A stretch of 64,000 nucleotides of DNA from Pararhizobium sp. (GCA_030655075.1 JAURWE010000058.1:248001-312000), one strand, 5' to 3'. Positions 49,702 through 59,914 are shown, numbered from the stretch's first letter. The notes: generated by a model not told the origin, from the letters alone. Numbers and translations are program-made.

Positions 49702-50736
49702 ATGGGTTTCAAGATCGCAGTCGTGGGCGCAACCGGCAATGTCGGCCGGGAGATGCTCAACATTCTCGCAGAACGGGATTTTCCGGCAGACGAAGTCGTC
49801 GTGCTTGCGTCTAGCCGTTCCCACGGCACCGAAGTGTCCTATGGTGACAAGACGCTCGTGGTGAAGAACCTCGACAATTACGATTTTTCCGACACCGATA
49901 TCTGCCTGATGTCTGCCGGCGGCACGATCTCGCAGAAGTGGTCGCCGAAGATCGGCCAGCAGGGCTGCGTCGTCATCGACAACTCCTCGGCCTGGCGCTA
50001 CGATCAGGACGTTCCGCTGATCGTTCCGGAGGTCAATCCGAATGCGATCGAAGGTTTCCGCAAGCGCAACATCATCGCCAACCCGAATTGCTCGACAGCT
50101 CAACTGGTCGTCGCGCTGAAGCCGCTGCATGACCACGCCAAGATCAAGCGCGTCGTCGTATCGACCTATCAGTCGGTGTCCGGCGCCGGCAAGGATGGCA
50201 TGGACGAACTGTTCAACCAGACCCGCGCCGTCTTCGTTGCCGATCCGGTCGAATCAAAGAAGTTCACCAAGCGCATCGCCTTCAACGTCATTCCGCACAT
50301 CGATAGCTTCATGGAAGACGGCTACACCAAGGAAGAATGGAAGGTGATGGCCGAAACCAAGAAGATCCTCGATCCGAAGATCAAGCTGACTTGCACGGCC
50401 GTGCGGGTCCCCGTCTTCATCGGTCATTCGGAATCGGTCAACATCGAGTTCGAAAACGAGATTTCGGCTGACGAGGCCCGCGATATCCTGCGCGAAGCAC
50501 CCGGTTGCCTCGTCATCGACAAGAAGGAAGACGGCGGCTACATCACGCCGTACGAATCCGCCGGCGAAGATGCCACCTACATCTCGCGCATCCGCGAGGA
50601 CGCCACGGTCGAGAACGGCCTGAACATGTGGATCGTATCGGATAACCTGCGCAAGGGCGCTGCCCTTAACGCCATTCAGATTGCCGAGCTGCTCATCAGC
50701 CGCGGCCTGATAAAGTCCAGAAAACAAGCCGCTTGA
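49702..50736 (+). CDS. asd: Aspartate-semialdehyde dehydrogenase
   Basis: 344 residues from ATG 49702, the start that gives the family N-terminus MGFKIAVVGATGNVGREM. The frame from 49645 would add a spurious leader. The catalytic Cys lies in ANPNCSTAQLVVAL; the phosphate-binding region is SSRSHGTEVSYG and the substrate region TAVRVPVFIGHSESVN. It reduces aspartyl phosphate for lysine/diaminopimelate, threonine and methionine synthesis, and is essential for the cell wall. The ribosome site is weak (AGAGAG). A long leader with a possible regulatory ORF precedes it. Confidence 0.96.
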   Translation: MGFKIAVVGATGNVGREMLNILAERDFPADEVVVLASSRSHGTEVSYGDKTLVVKNLDNYDFSDTDICLMSAGGTISQKWSPKIGQQGCVVIDNSSAWRYDQDVPLIVPEVNPNAIEGFRKRNIIANPNCSTAQLVVALKPLHDHAKIKRVVVSTYQSVSGAGKDGMDELFNQTRAVFVADPVESKKFTKRIAFNVIPHIDSFMEDGYTKEEWKVMAETKKILDPKIKLTCTAVRVPVFIGHSESVNIEFENEISADEARDILREAPGCLVIDKKEDGGYITPYESAGEDATYISRIREDATVENGLNMWIVSDNLRKGAALNAIQIAELLISRGLIKSRKQAA

Positions 50737-50760
50737 TCGCGAATCGCTTTTCAGGAATAA

Positions 50761-50797
50761 AGAACCCGCATGATGCGTCATGTGAAATGCGGGTTCT
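50761..50797 (+). terminator. Terminator of asd
   Basis: AGAACCCGCAT (50761-50771) pairs perfectly with ATGCGGGTTCT (50787-50797), 11 bp with a 15-base loop, 25 bases after the asd stop. The T tract is poor. Confidence 0.7.
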
Positions 50798-50934
50798 CAT
50801 CTGCGTCTGTACCATTGGCTATTGAAGAAAATCATGTTGCGCGGATTTTTGACCTGTTCCCAGCCGTAAAATACGCTGCCAAGACAAGCATCCTCTACGG
50901 CAACACACTTTGGATCTTAGAACGGGGTTTTTCC

Positions 50935-51756
50935 ATGAACAAGGCGAACGGCCTATTTGCAATCGTGACGGCATTGCTGGTGACGGCATCCGTGCCTGCC
51001 ACGGCAATGGCGGCCCAGTGCGGCAACAATGCGCAGGGCTTCGATGCCTGGGTGCAGGATTTCAAGCAGGAGGCTGCCGGCAACGGCATCAAGTCCTCGG
51101 TTTTGGACAGCGCCTTCAGCAATGTCGGCTATGCAAAGGCGACGATCCGCGCCGACCGCGGCCAGAAGAGCTTCAAGCTTTCGCTCAACCAGTTCATGCA
51201 GAAGCGCGGTGGCGCTGCGATCATTTCTCGCGGCAAGAAAATGAAGGCCCAGAACGCGGCCTTGTTCAGCCGTATCGAACAGCGTTATGGCGTTCCGGCC
51301 GGCCCGCTTCTGGCAATCTGGGGCATGGAAACCGGCTTCGGCGGATTCCTCGGCAAAGAACACACCTTGTCCGCCGTCGCGACTCTCGCTTACGACTGCC
51401 GGCGTTCGGCATTCTTCACCGATCAGCTCTATGCAGCGCTGAAACTCGTGCAGCGCGGCGATCTCAGCCCCACCGCGCGCGGTGCAGCTCATGGCGAAAT
51501 CGGCCAGACACAGTTCCTGCCGGCAAACGTTTTGAAATACGGTGTCGATGGTGACGGCAACGGCCATATCGACATGGTCCGCTCGAAAGCCGATGCTCTG
51601 GCGTCGACCGCAAACTTCCTGCGTGGCCATGGCTGGAGCGCCGGCGGTGGTTATCAGCCAGGAGAAGGCAATTTCGGCGCAATTCAGGGCTGGAACGCAG
51701 CCAGCGTTTACCAGCAGGCGATCGCCCTGATCGGGGCACAGATCGACGGCGGCTGA
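50935..51756 (+). CDS. Lytic murein transglycosylase, MltB/GH103 type
   Basis: 273 residues from ATG 50935; the frame from 50770 runs through the asd terminator and is rejected. The signal peptide (MNKANGLFAIVTALLVTASV..AMA) is followed by mature AQCGNN. It is a GH103 domain protein with the catalytic Glu in AIWGMETGFGGFLGKEHTLS near residue 137 and the late GEIGQTQFLPANVLKYGVDG. It cleaves glycan strands of peptidoglycan to 1,6-anhydro products in the periplasm. No lipobox is present, so it is soluble, unlike E. coli MltB. It is closed by a strong terminator. Confidence 0.92.
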   Translation: MNKANGLFAIVTALLVTASVPATAMAAQCGNNAQGFDAWVQDFKQEAAGNGIKSSVLDSAFSNVGYAKATIRADRGQKSFKLSLNQFMQKRGGAAIISRGKKMKAQNAALFSRIEQRYGVPAGPLLAIWGMETGFGGFLGKEHTLSAVATLAYDCRRSAFFTDQLYAALKLVQRGDLSPTARGAAHGEIGQTQFLPANVLKYGVDGDGNGHIDMVRSKADALASTANFLRGHGWSAGGGYQPGEGNFGAIQGWNAASVYQQAIALIGAQIDGG

Positions 51757-51777
51757 GCAAAGCCATTTATCTCAGCA

Positions 51778-51809
51778 AAAAAGGCTGCAACATGGATTGC
51801 AGCCTTTTT
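51778..51809 (+). terminator. Terminator of the transglycosylase gene
   Basis: AAAAAGGCTGCAA (51778-51790), CATGGA loop, TTGCAGCCTTTTT (51797-51809) and further T residues: a textbook intrinsic terminator that can also serve the convergent carbonic anhydrase gene. Confidence 0.9.
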
Positions 51810-51831
51810 GTTTTCCCTGCGCTGCTGAAAA

Positions 51832-52473
51832 TTACAACTGCGGACGGATGAAGTCGCCGGTTTTGCCGTCCATGACCCAGAGCTCGCCCGTCGAGATATC
51901 GAACCAGGCGCCATGCAGCTTCAGCTTGCCGCGTTCCTCCAAAATAGAAACGCAGGGGAACGTACGCAGATTGGCAAGCGAGTTGCGGATCGACACGCGC
52001 TCAAGCGCCGTTTGCCGTTCACTGGCGGTCATCAGTTCGTTGCCTTGGATCTGCTCCGTGGCAGGTTTTAGCAGGTTCATCCATTTTCCGATGAAATCGC
52101 CTGAAGACAGCGGCTCGGACTCCGTATCCAGAGCCGCCTTGATACCACCGCAGCGGCCATGCCCCATCACGACGATATCGCGGACCCGCAACGACTGAAC
52201 CGCAAACTCCAAGGCTGCGGACGTTGAGTGATACTGGCCGTCCGGCTCATAGGGCGGCATCAGGTTGGCGACGTTCCGCACGACGAAAAGTTCGCCTGGG
52301 CCGCTGTCGAAAATCGTTTCCGGTGCTGCGCGGGAGTCGCAACAGGCGATGACAAGTGTCTGCGGTTTCTGGCCGCTGTCGGCCAGCGTCTTGTAGCGTT
52401 TGTGCTGCTCCGTAAAACGGCCGCTCATGAAGTTTCTATAGCCGTTCAAAAGGTCGTCAGGGAAAGGTGCCAT
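51832..52473 (-). CDS. Beta-class carbonic anhydrase
   Basis: 213 residues from ATG 52473. A GTG at 52524 would lengthen it by 17 residues and overlap the pdxY-like stop, but it has no ribosome site. It is a beta-carbonic anhydrase: zinc Cys and catalytic dyad in ACCDSRAAPE near residue 43, and zinc His/Cys in VVMGHGRCGGIKAAL near residue 104. It converts CO2 and bicarbonate for cytosolic carboxylation reactions. It lies 47 bases downstream of the kinase gene and is probably cotranscribed with it. Confidence 0.92.
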   Translation of the reverse strand: MAPFPDDLLNGYRNFMSGRFTEQHKRYKTLADSGQKPQTLVIACCDSRAAPETIFDSGPGELFVVRNVANLMPPYEPDGQYHSTSAALEFAVQSLRVRDIVVMGHGRCGGIKAALDTESEPLSSGDFIGKWMNLLKPATEQIQGNELMTASERQTALERVSIRNSLANLRTFPCVSILEERGKLKLHGAWFDISTGELWVMDGKTGDFIRPQL

Positions 52474-52520
52474 GGGAATTCGATACTCCGGCTGGTTCTG
52501 GATTTCAACGGATGAAAATG

Positions 52521-53396
52521 TCACGGTCGTCGGCGCTGGGCGGGATGCATGAGGCGGCGCATCTGCACCAAAGCCATCGGCGTCTGCAGGCTGGACGCAT
52601 CAAACTCGAGTGTCAGCTCGTCAGATCCCCGGCGCACGGTGCGGGCAACAACTTCAAAAACGCTGGCTGTTGCCAGTTGCAACGCCCTTTCTTCCGGAAG
52701 CCCCTCCAGCAGCCGCGCGAGGAAAACCGCCGCCAGAAGGTCACCCGTTCCATTCGGGGGATTGTCGACGAGCCGGTGCTCGGCCAGGAGCGCGTGATTG
52801 CCGCTCAGATAGAGATTGCCGGTGCTGCCGCTCATCATCGGGATAGCCGATGTCACCAGCATACGCGATGGCCCAAGCGAAAGCGCCGCTTCCATGATGG
52901 CTGTGTTGCTATCGAGAGGCGCGCCGCACAGCCATTCCAGCTCAAACCGGTTCGGCGTCGACAAAGAGGCAAGCGGCACCAGGCTATCGCGGATCGCGAT
53001 GGCGGTTGTTTCAGGTACATATAGTCCGCCCACATCGCCGATAACCGGATCGCAGACATAGAAGAGTTCAGGTGTGTGCTGCCGCAGCCCCGTGACCAGC
53101 CGGGCAACGGCTGCCGCCTGGCCGGCACTTCCGAGATAGCCCGACAGCACCGCCTTGACCTCTCCAAGCCAGGGCGCGCGCAGCAAATCGTCGATTACGT
53201 GATCGAAATCGTCAGCACCAATGGTGATGCGCGTCGATTTTCCATGGCCGGGATGCCAGGTCAGAATAACCGTCGGCACGGCCCAGACCGGCAGGCCCAG
53301 TGTCTCAAGCGCGAAAACGGCGGCGCGGTTTCCCACCGTGCCGCGAACGACATGGCTGGATATGACAATAACCGCTCCGGACTGACTTTCAGACAT
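52521..53396 (-). CDS. pdxY: Pyridoxal kinase (PdxY type)
   Basis: 291 residues from ATG 53396. It is a ribokinase-superfamily enzyme of the PdxK/PdxY branch: VIVISSHVVRGTVGNRAAVF at the N-terminus, WHPGHG near residue 48, CDPVIGDVGGLYV and the anion hole NPPNGTGDLLAAVFLARLLE near residue 212. It phosphorylates pyridoxal to PLP in vitamin B6 salvage. It is divergent from the glutamate dehydrogenase gene, whose upstream region begins at 53397. Confidence 0.9.
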   Translation of the reverse strand: MSESQSGAVIVISSHVVRGTVGNRAAVFALETLGLPVWAVPTVILTWHPGHGKSTRITIGADDFDHVIDDLLRAPWLGEVKAVLSGYLGSAGQAAAVARLVTGLRQHTPELFYVCDPVIGDVGGLYVPETTAIAIRDSLVPLASLSTPNRFELEWLCGAPLDSNTAIMEAALSLGPSRMLVTSAIPMMSGSTGNLYLSGNHALLAEHRLVDNPPNGTGDLLAAVFLARLLEGLPEERALQLATASVFEVVARTVRRGSDELTLEFDASSLQTPMALVQMRRLMHPAQRRRP

Positions 53397-53666
53397 CTGC
53401 AATTTCCGTCGCCCTCAGTATCCTTTGATCACGCGCCTTCATAATCATGTCAACAGGTCCTGCCAAAGTCAGAAAATTGCCGAAACGAAAAAAGTCGTTA
53501 CTGCTCTATCAAACAAACCGCTTTTCAGAGAATATCGCAAAAAACCGCGACGATTCCGGCCAGTTCCGTCAGAAAATGACCAGAACTTGAGGAATCAACT
53601 AATATAATCGCAAATGACTAATATTCTGATAGGGTCAGTCTATTAGGGGCCTAAGGGGGAACAGTC
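53397..53666. promoter_or_regulatory. Divergent promoter region pdxY / glutamate dehydrogenase
   Basis: This is an AT-rich gap. A perfect TATAAT is present at 53603-53608 reading toward the dehydrogenase, but no convincing -35 stands 16-18 bases upstream. AAGGGGGA (53650-53657) is the ribosome site of the gene at 53667. No repeat or gene is seen. Confidence 0.4.
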
Positions 53667-56600
53667 ATGGGTGCAAAATATAACCCGAAGCGCGACAAAC
53701 AGATCGAAGCCGCGACGGACGCTGCCGCAAAACTCGGAAAAGACTTCATCGCACCCGACATCATGTTTGGCCGTGCCAGCAATGACGACCTCAACAGCTA
53801 TTCGGCTGAGATGCTGGCCCTTACAGCTGCCCATGCCAAGGCCAAGATCGATGCATGGAACGGCAAGGGACCGGGTATCTCGATCGAGACGATCGACGAT
53901 ATCCGCGTGTCGGGATCACCGATTTCGATACTCACGGTCACCGACCGCAACATGCCGTTTCTCTATGATTCCGTCATGGGCGAAGTCACCACCACTCATC
54001 GCGACATTCATCTCGCCATTCATCCCATCATCGTCCTCGAAAAGGGAAAAGCACCCCGGCTTTTCTCGACCGACGACCCAGGCAGTGCCGATAGCCGGAT
54101 AAGCCACATCCAGATCCATCTTGCCCATTTGACGGATACCGAAGCGGGCGACCTGAAAACACGCCTGGCCAGTGTGCTGGAGCATGTGCACCAGGCGGTC
54201 CAGGACTGGGTCCCGATGCGGACGCTGCTTGATGATGTCATGGCCAAGCTCGAGGCATACACTGCATCGCGCAAGAAGAGCGATCGTGACGAGGCACTGG
54301 CATTCCTCAAATGGCTTCGTGAAAACAATTTCACCTTCCTGGGTATGCGCGAATACACCTATACCGGCAAGGGCGAGTACGCGACGGTCGAGCGCGGCAG
54401 CGGCGTCGGCCTTGGTATACTCTCCGACCCGGACGTGCGTGTCCTGCGCCAGGGCAAGGATGCTGTCACCACCACCCCGGAAATCCTGGCATTTCTCGAT
54501 GGACCCGACTTTCTGATCGTCACCAAGGCCAACGTGAAATCCGTCGTCCATAGACGCGCCTATATGGACTATGTCGGCGTCAAGCGCTTCGATGCGGATG
54601 GCAAGGTCGTTGGCGAACTGCGGATCGTCGGTCTCTTTACATCAACCGCCTATACCAAGGCTGCAGCCGATATCCCTTTGCTGCGCTCCAAAATTGCCAG
54701 AATAACCGACCATTTCGGCTACGATCCCCACAGCCATTCCGGCAAGATGCTGATGAACACGCTGGAATCCTACCCGCGTGACGATCTCTTCCAAATCGAT
54801 ACGAGCCTGCTGGCAACCTTCTGCGAGCAGATCAACGAACTGGCCGACCGGCCCCGTATCCGTGTCCTGTCGCGCATCGATCATTTCGACCGTTTCGTTT
54901 CCGTTCTCGTTTATGTTCCACGCGAACAATACGACTCCGATGTGCGCGAGAAGATCGGCACCTATCTGAAGACCGTCTATGACGGCCGGGTGTCGGCCTA
55001 TTACCCGGCTTTTCCGGAAGGTGGATTGACGCGTGTGCATTTCATCATCGGCCGGTCCGGCGGCAAGACTGCGCGCGTCCCGCAATCGAAACTCGAAGAC
55101 GCCATTCGCGACATCGCAACCCGCTGGATTGACCGCTTTGGCCTGCTGGCGCGCGGAACTGGCACCCATATTGCCGTCGGCCAGGCCTACCAGTCGGCTT
55201 TCACGCCCACGGAGGCCTATGGCGACCTCGCCGATATCGCCGCCTGCAGCGCTGCCGATCCGATCCGGATTTCCTTTTACCAGAAGCGCCGCAACGACAC
55301 CGTCTCACTCGAACTGAAGATCTTCCACGCCGGCATGCCGGTGTCGCTGTCACGCCGCGTGCCATTGCTTGAAAACCTCGGCTTCCGGGTCGTCAGCGAG
55401 CAGACCTACGACATCAGCGTCACGGACGGCAGGGGTGACGACCGCCTTGTCGTTCTCCATGACATGGAACTGATCCACCGTGATGGGGTCGAGATGAACC
55501 TGCAGAAAATTGCACCCATGCTGGAAGACGCCTTCCTTGCAGCCTGGAACGGCAGGACAGACGATGACAGCTTCAACCGGCTTGTCCTTCTGGCCGGCCT
55601 GAACGCCCGGGAAATCAGCGTTCTGCGCGCCTATTCCCGCTATCTCAGACAGACGGGCATTACTTATTCGCAAGATTACATCGCCGATACGCTGAACAAA
55701 TATCCGGCCATTGCAGCCGATCTATTCAAACTTTTTGCAATCCGGCTCGATCCGCAAACGACGGAAAAAAGCCGGATGAAACGCTCGGCCGACACGCATG
55801 CCGCAATCGAGACCGAACTCGCCTCCGTTCCCAGCCTGGACGAAGACAAGATCTTGCGCCGTTATGTGAATGCGATCGAAGCAACGCTGCGGACCAACTA
55901 TTTCCAGACAGATTCCGACGGACGGCCGCGTGCCATGCTGGCATTCAAGTTTGATCCAAAGCAGCTTGACGGTCTTCCCGAGCCAAAACCGTTCCGCGAA
56001 ATCTTTGTCTACGGCACCGAGATCGAAGGTGTGCATCTGCGGTTTGGTAAGGTAGCACGCGGCGGCCTGCGCTGGTCCGATCGCGCACAGGACTATCGCA
56101 CTGAAGTCCTCGGCCTGGTGAAGGCACAGCAGGTCAAGAACGCCGTTATCGTTCCCGTCGGCGCCAAGGGCGGATTCTACCCAAAGCAGCTCCCGGTTGG
56201 CGGCACCCGCGACGAGATCTTCCGGGCAGGCACCGAGGCCTATAAGACCTATATTCGCACGATGCTGTCGATCACCGACAACATCGTCGGACAGGACGTC
56301 GTCCCGCCCGCCGATACCTTGCGGCTTGACGGGGACGACCCCTACTTCGTTGTTGCCGCCGACAAGGGCACCGCGACATTTTCCGACACGGCCAACGGCC
56401 TGGCGCAGGAAGCCGATTTCTGGCTCGACGATGCGTTCGCCTCCGGCGGCTCGGTCGGCTACGACCACAAGAAGATGGGAATCACCGCGCGTGGCGCCTG
56501 GGAAGCCGTCAAGCGCCACTTCCGCGAAATGGACACCGACATCCAGTCGACGCCGTTCACGGTCGCCGGCGTCGGTGACATGTCGGGAGACGTCTTCGGC

Positions 56601-58433
56601 AACGGCATGCTGCTGTCCCCCAAGATTTGCCTGCTCGCAGCCTTCGACCACCGCGATATTTTCATCGATCCAAATCCGGATATGGAACGATCCTTCGCCG
56701 AGCGTGCGCGCTTATTCGCACTTCCACGATCAAGCTGGCAGGATTACGACCGTACGACGCTTTCCAAAGGCGGCTTGATCATTTCCCGGTTGGAAAAATC
56801 GGTTACGTTGACGCCTGAGGCTATGGCGGCGATCGGAATGGACAGAAACAAGGTAACGCCGCTCGAAATCATCACCGCAATCCTCAAGTCGCCCGTCGAT
56901 CTGCTCTGGTTCGGCGGTATCGGCACCTATATCCGTGGTCAGACAGAAACTGATGCTGAGGTCGGTGACCGCGCCAACGATGCGATCCGCATCACGGCCG
57001 AAGACGTCCGTGCCAAAGTCATCGGCGAAGGCGCCAACCTGGGCGTGACACAACGCGGCCGCATCGGTTTCGGCCTTGCCGGCGGCCGCTGCAACTCGGA
57101 TGCCATCGACAACTCGGCCGGCGTCAACTCGTCCGACGTCGAGGTTAACATCAAGATCGCCCTGGCATCCGCCATGCGCGATGACCGTTTGACGCGCAGC
57201 AAGCGCAACGCCTTGCTGGCGTCGATGACAGACGAAGTCGCCGGCCTGGTGCTGCGCAACAACTATCTCCAGTCTCTGGCGATCTCGCTGGTGGAGCGCC
57301 AGGGTCTGGAAAACAGAACGTCTCTGACCCGGCTGATGAATCGGCTTGAGGCCGACGGCAATCTCAATCGCAGGGTAGAGCTGCTGCCATCGAATATCGT
57401 GCTCAGCGAGCGCTATCAGGCTGGAAAACCTTTGACGCGTGCGGAAATCGGCGTTCTCCTGTCCTATGCAAAGATCGTGCTTTCCGAAGACATCATCCGC
57501 AGTTCGCTGCCTGACGATCCCTATCTCAGCGAGACGCTGGAGGGGTACTTCCCGGAGAAAATGCAAAAGGCACATCTGAAGGACATTCAGAACCACCGTC
57601 TGCGCCGCGAGATCATTGCGACGCTGCTGGCGAACGACGTCATCAACCGCGGTGGCCCGGCTTTTGTCAGCAATCTCACCGATGCAACAGGCTTCACAGC
57701 CGCCGATGTGGTGAAGGCAGCCTATCTCGCCCGTCACGGCTATGGTCTCGATGCGCTTTACGCGGACGTCGATGCGCTCGACACCCTGGTGCCGGGCTCG
57801 ATCCAGAACGAACTCTACGAGGACATTGGCCGCATCTTCGCGACGGTCACCGACCTGCTCCTGAAAACGCACATGGTCGATGAGCCGATCGATCAGGTCG
57901 TCAAGAACATCCGCATGGCGCTCGAAAAACTCAAGCCGGCACTGCCGGGTGTGATCCCGGACTATATGTCCGAAAACGCCCAACAACGGGCAGAGTACTT
58001 CAAGCTTAATGGTGTCCCTGCCGATCTGGCGGAAAAGCTCACAACCCTGGCTACCACCACGCTTGTACCGGAGGTGATGCAAATTTCTGCGGAAAGCGGT
58101 GCGTCCCTGACCAAAACTGCGCAGGGTTATTTCGGCACGACCCAGAAGCTGCGGATCGCCGGCCTCCTCGCCTCCGCCCAGCGCATCTCTGTTACCGACC
58201 AGTATGAAGCGATGGCACTGGCGCGCAGCGTCAGTGATATTTCCAACGCCCGGCGCGACATTACGATGTCGGCACTCACCGACCAGAAGGCCAAAGAAAG
58301 CGGCGATACCGAACGGCTTGGCAGGATCGGAGAGCAGCTCAGCCAGCTGACTGAATCCGGCGAAATAACACTGGCAAAGATCAGCGTTGCAGCAGGTCTT
58401 CTGGGTGATCTTGCACAGAAGCGGAGCAGGTGA
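53667..58433 (+). CDS. NAD-specific glutamate dehydrogenase, large (about 180 kDa) type
   Basis: 1588 residues from ATG 53667 with a strong ribosome site. It belongs to the L_180 class (Bac_GDH): a long N-terminal ACT-like regulatory part, then the catalytic core with GVHLRFGKVARGGLRWSDR (about residue 790) and VPVGAKGGFYPKQLP carrying the substrate lysines, followed by nucleotide-binding strings FTVAGVGDMSGDVFGNGML and WFGGIGTYIRG. It deaminates glutamate to 2-oxoglutarate for catabolism. Length and motifs match rhizobial relatives without breaks. The MFS gene follows after 58 bases. Confidence 0.95.
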   Translation: MGAKYNPKRDKQIEAATDAAAKLGKDFIAPDIMFGRASNDDLNSYSAEMLALTAAHAKAKIDAWNGKGPGISIETIDDIRVSGSPISILTVTDRNMPFLYDSVMGEVTTTHRDIHLAIHPIIVLEKGKAPRLFSTDDPGSADSRISHIQIHLAHLTDTEAGDLKTRLASVLEHVHQAVQDWVPMRTLLDDVMAKLEAYTASRKKSDRDEALAFLKWLRENNFTFLGMREYTYTGKGEYATVERGSGVGLGILSDPDVRVLRQGKDAVTTTPEILAFLDGPDFLIVTKANVKSVVHRRAYMDYVGVKRFDADGKVVGELRIVGLFTSTAYTKAAADIPLLRSKIARITDHFGYDPHSHSGKMLMNTLESYPRDDLFQIDTSLLATFCEQINELADRPRIRVLSRIDHFDRFVSVLVYVPREQYDSDVREKIGTYLKTVYDGRVSAYYPAFPEGGLTRVHFIIGRSGGKTARVPQSKLEDAIRDIATRWIDRFGLLARGTGTHIAVGQAYQSAFTPTEAYGDLADIAACSAADPIRISFYQKRRNDTVSLELKIFHAGMPVSLSRRVPLLENLGFRVVSEQTYDISVTDGRGDDRLVVLHDMELIHRDGVEMNLQKIAPMLEDAFLAAWNGRTDDDSFNRLVLLAGLNAREISVLRAYSRYLRQTGITYSQDYIADTLNKYPAIAADLFKLFAIRLDPQTTEKSRMKRSADTHAAIETELASVPSLDEDKILRRYVNAIEATLRTNYFQTDSDGRPRAMLAFKFDPKQLDGLPEPKPFREIFVYGTEIEGVHLRFGKVARGGLRWSDRAQDYRTEVLGLVKAQQVKNAVIVPVGAKGGFYPKQLPVGGTRDEIFRAGTEAYKTYIRTMLSITDNIVGQDVVPPADTLRLDGDDPYFVVAADKGTATFSDTANGLAQEADFWLDDAFASGGSVGYDHKKMGITARGAWEAVKRHFREMDTDIQSTPFTVAGVGDMSGDVFGNGMLLSPKICLLAAFDHRDIFIDPNPDMERSFAERARLFALPRSSWQDYDRTTLSKGGLIISRLEKSVTLTPEAMAAIGMDRNKVTPLEIITAILKSPVDLLWFGGIGTYIRGQTETDAEVGDRANDAIRITAEDVRAKVIGEGANLGVTQRGRIGFGLAGGRCNSDAIDNSAGVNSSDVEVNIKIALASAMRDDRLTRSKRNALLASMTDEVAGLVLRNNYLQSLAISLVERQGLENRTSLTRLMNRLEADGNLNRRVELLPSNIVLSERYQAGKPLTRAEIGVLLSYAKIVLSEDIIRSSLPDDPYLSETLEGYFPEKMQKAHLKDIQNHRLRREIIATLLANDVINRGGPAFVSNLTDATGFTAADVVKAAYLARHGYGLDALYADVDALDTLVPGSIQNELYEDIGRIFATVTDLLLKTHMVDEPIDQVVKNIRMALEKLKPALPGVIPDYMSENAQQRAEYFKLNGVPADLAEKLTTLATTTLVPEVMQISAESGASLTKTAQGYFGTTQKLRIAGLLASAQRISVTDQYEAMALARSVSDISNARRDITMSALTDQKAKESGDTERLGRIGEQLSQLTESGEITLAKISVAAGLLGDLAQKRSR

Positions 58434-58491
58434 CACAGTCCGGTTCGGTGCAGGCCCCTGCTGCGTCGTGCCGGATTGCCGGGAGACCGAT

Positions 58492-59883
58492 TTGGACAAA
58501 TCCATTGTTGAGACTGAACAGAGCCCGAGAACATCCCGGCTCGGGCTTGGCGGCTGGATGTTGTTCGATTGGGCTGCTCAGCCTTTTTTCACCGTCATCG
58601 TCACCTTCATCTTCGGTCCCTATTTTGTGTCCCGCCTGACGGCCGATCCAGCCCATGGCCAGGCGATGTGGAGCTACACGCTGGTGATCTCCGGTTTGGT
58701 GATCGCGGTCCTTTCACCGGTTCTGGGATCGATCGCCGACGCCACCGGACCACGGAAACCCTGGATCGCCTTCTTTGCACTCATCAAGATCGTGTCTCTT
58801 TGGGGCCTCTGGTATGCGGCACCGGGCGGCGCTCTTCTTTATCCGATGCTATTCATTATTCTGGCGACGATCGCCGCCGAGTTCTCGATCGTCTTCAACG
58901 ATTCCATGATGAGCCGACTGGTCGAAGAAAAATCCATTGGAAAGATTTCCAACATTGCCTGGGGGCTGGGTTATCTCGGCGGCATGATTGTTCTGATTGC
59001 TGTCGTGACGCTGTTGGCTGGAAATCCTGTTACCGGAAAGACAGCACTGGGCATTGATCCGCTTTTTGGTCTCAACGCGGCGCAGGGTGAGGACGCCCGC
59101 ATCACCGGACCAATCGCCGCCGTCTGGTACTTAATCTTCATTCTACCGATGTTTTTCTTCACGCCCGACGCGCCCAAGGCCGTGATGTCGATGGGCAACG
59201 CGATCAGAACAGGCATCAGCGATCTTCGCAGCACCATCGGCGAACTGCGGCAACGATCCGGCATTCTGCGTTTTCTTGTCGGGCGGATGATCTTTCAGGA
59301 CGGTGTCAACGGCCTTCTGGCGCTGGGTGGCACGTTTGCTGCCAGCATGTTTGCCTGGCAAACGCTGGAACTTGGTGTCTACGGCATCATTCTCAATGTC
59401 GTGGCGATTGGCGGCTGTATGTTTGCCAGCCGTCTTGATCAACGGCTCGGATCGAAGAAGATCGTCGTTCTGAGCCTTATAAGCTTGGTCATCGCCACGA
59501 TCGGTATTTGCTCGACCGGCCCGGGCTTCACACTGTTCGGCCTGATCCCGCTTTCAACAGAGGATTCCGCCGGCCTGTTCGGCACGGCCGCCGAGAAGGC
59601 CTATATTCTCTACGGCCTTCTGGTCGGTGTCGCTTTCGGGCCGGTGCAGGCGTCGTCGCGATCCTATCTCGCCAGAAGCGTCACCGAAGAGGAATCGGGC
59701 CGTTACTTCGGCTTCTATGCCCTGTCCGGGCGCGCCACATCGTTTCTGGCCCCCGCAGCCGTCGGAACCATCACGCTCGTCACGCAATCCGCGCGCATCG
59801 GCATGATGGCGCTGATTGCGTTTCTGGTGGTGGGCCTGATCATCCTCATCAAGACGCCTTATCCGGCCGACCGTCCTGTTTGA
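58492..59883 (+). CDS. UMF1-type MFS transporter, TTG start
   Basis: 463 residues from TTG 58492, preferred because GGGAG (58481-58485) is correctly spaced. The earlier frame start at 58387 lies inside the dehydrogenase gene and adds 35 unrelated residues. It has twelve hydrophobic segments of the UMF1/Atg22-like MFS group: GGWMLFDWAAQPFFTVIVTF, SIADATGPRKPWIAFFA, IVFNDSMMSRLV and SRSYLARSVTEEESGRYFGF. It is probably an amino-acid or metabolite exporter in the inner membrane; the link to glutamate catabolism is only positional. It converges on purH with 15 bases between stops. Confidence 0.88.
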   Translation: MDKSIVETEQSPRTSRLGLGGWMLFDWAAQPFFTVIVTFIFGPYFVSRLTADPAHGQAMWSYTLVISGLVIAVLSPVLGSIADATGPRKPWIAFFALIKIVSLWGLWYAAPGGALLYPMLFIILATIAAEFSIVFNDSMMSRLVEEKSIGKISNIAWGLGYLGGMIVLIAVVTLLAGNPVTGKTALGIDPLFGLNAAQGEDARITGPIAAVWYLIFILPMFFFTPDAPKAVMSMGNAIRTGISDLRSTIGELRQRSGILRFLVGRMIFQDGVNGLLALGGTFAASMFAWQTLELGVYGIILNVVAIGGCMFASRLDQRLGSKKIVVLSLISLVIATIGICSTGPGFTLFGLIPLSTEDSAGLFGTAAEKAYILYGLLVGVAFGPVQASSRSYLARSVTEEESGRYFGFYALSGRATSFLAPAAVGTITLVTQSARIGMMALIAFLVVGLIILIKTPYPADRPV

Positions 59884-59889
59884 GTGGGT

Positions 59890-59914
59890 GCATTCCGGCT
59901 AGTGCCGGAAATGC
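59890..59914. terminator. Hairpin between MFS and purH stops
   Basis: GCATTCCGG pairs with CCGGAAATGC (one bulged A) around CTAGTG. It overlaps the purH stop codon and could slow both convergent transcripts. No clear T tract. Confidence 0.4.

Noticed and set aside
50770..50934. N-terminal extension of the lytic transglycosylase
   Set aside because: It overlaps the asd terminator hairpin and would bury the signal peptide.
56730..58505. 591-codon open frame on the minus strand
   Set aside because: It lies antisense to the C-terminal part of the glutamate dehydrogenase gene. Composition is that of a shadow frame, with no motif and no ribosome site.
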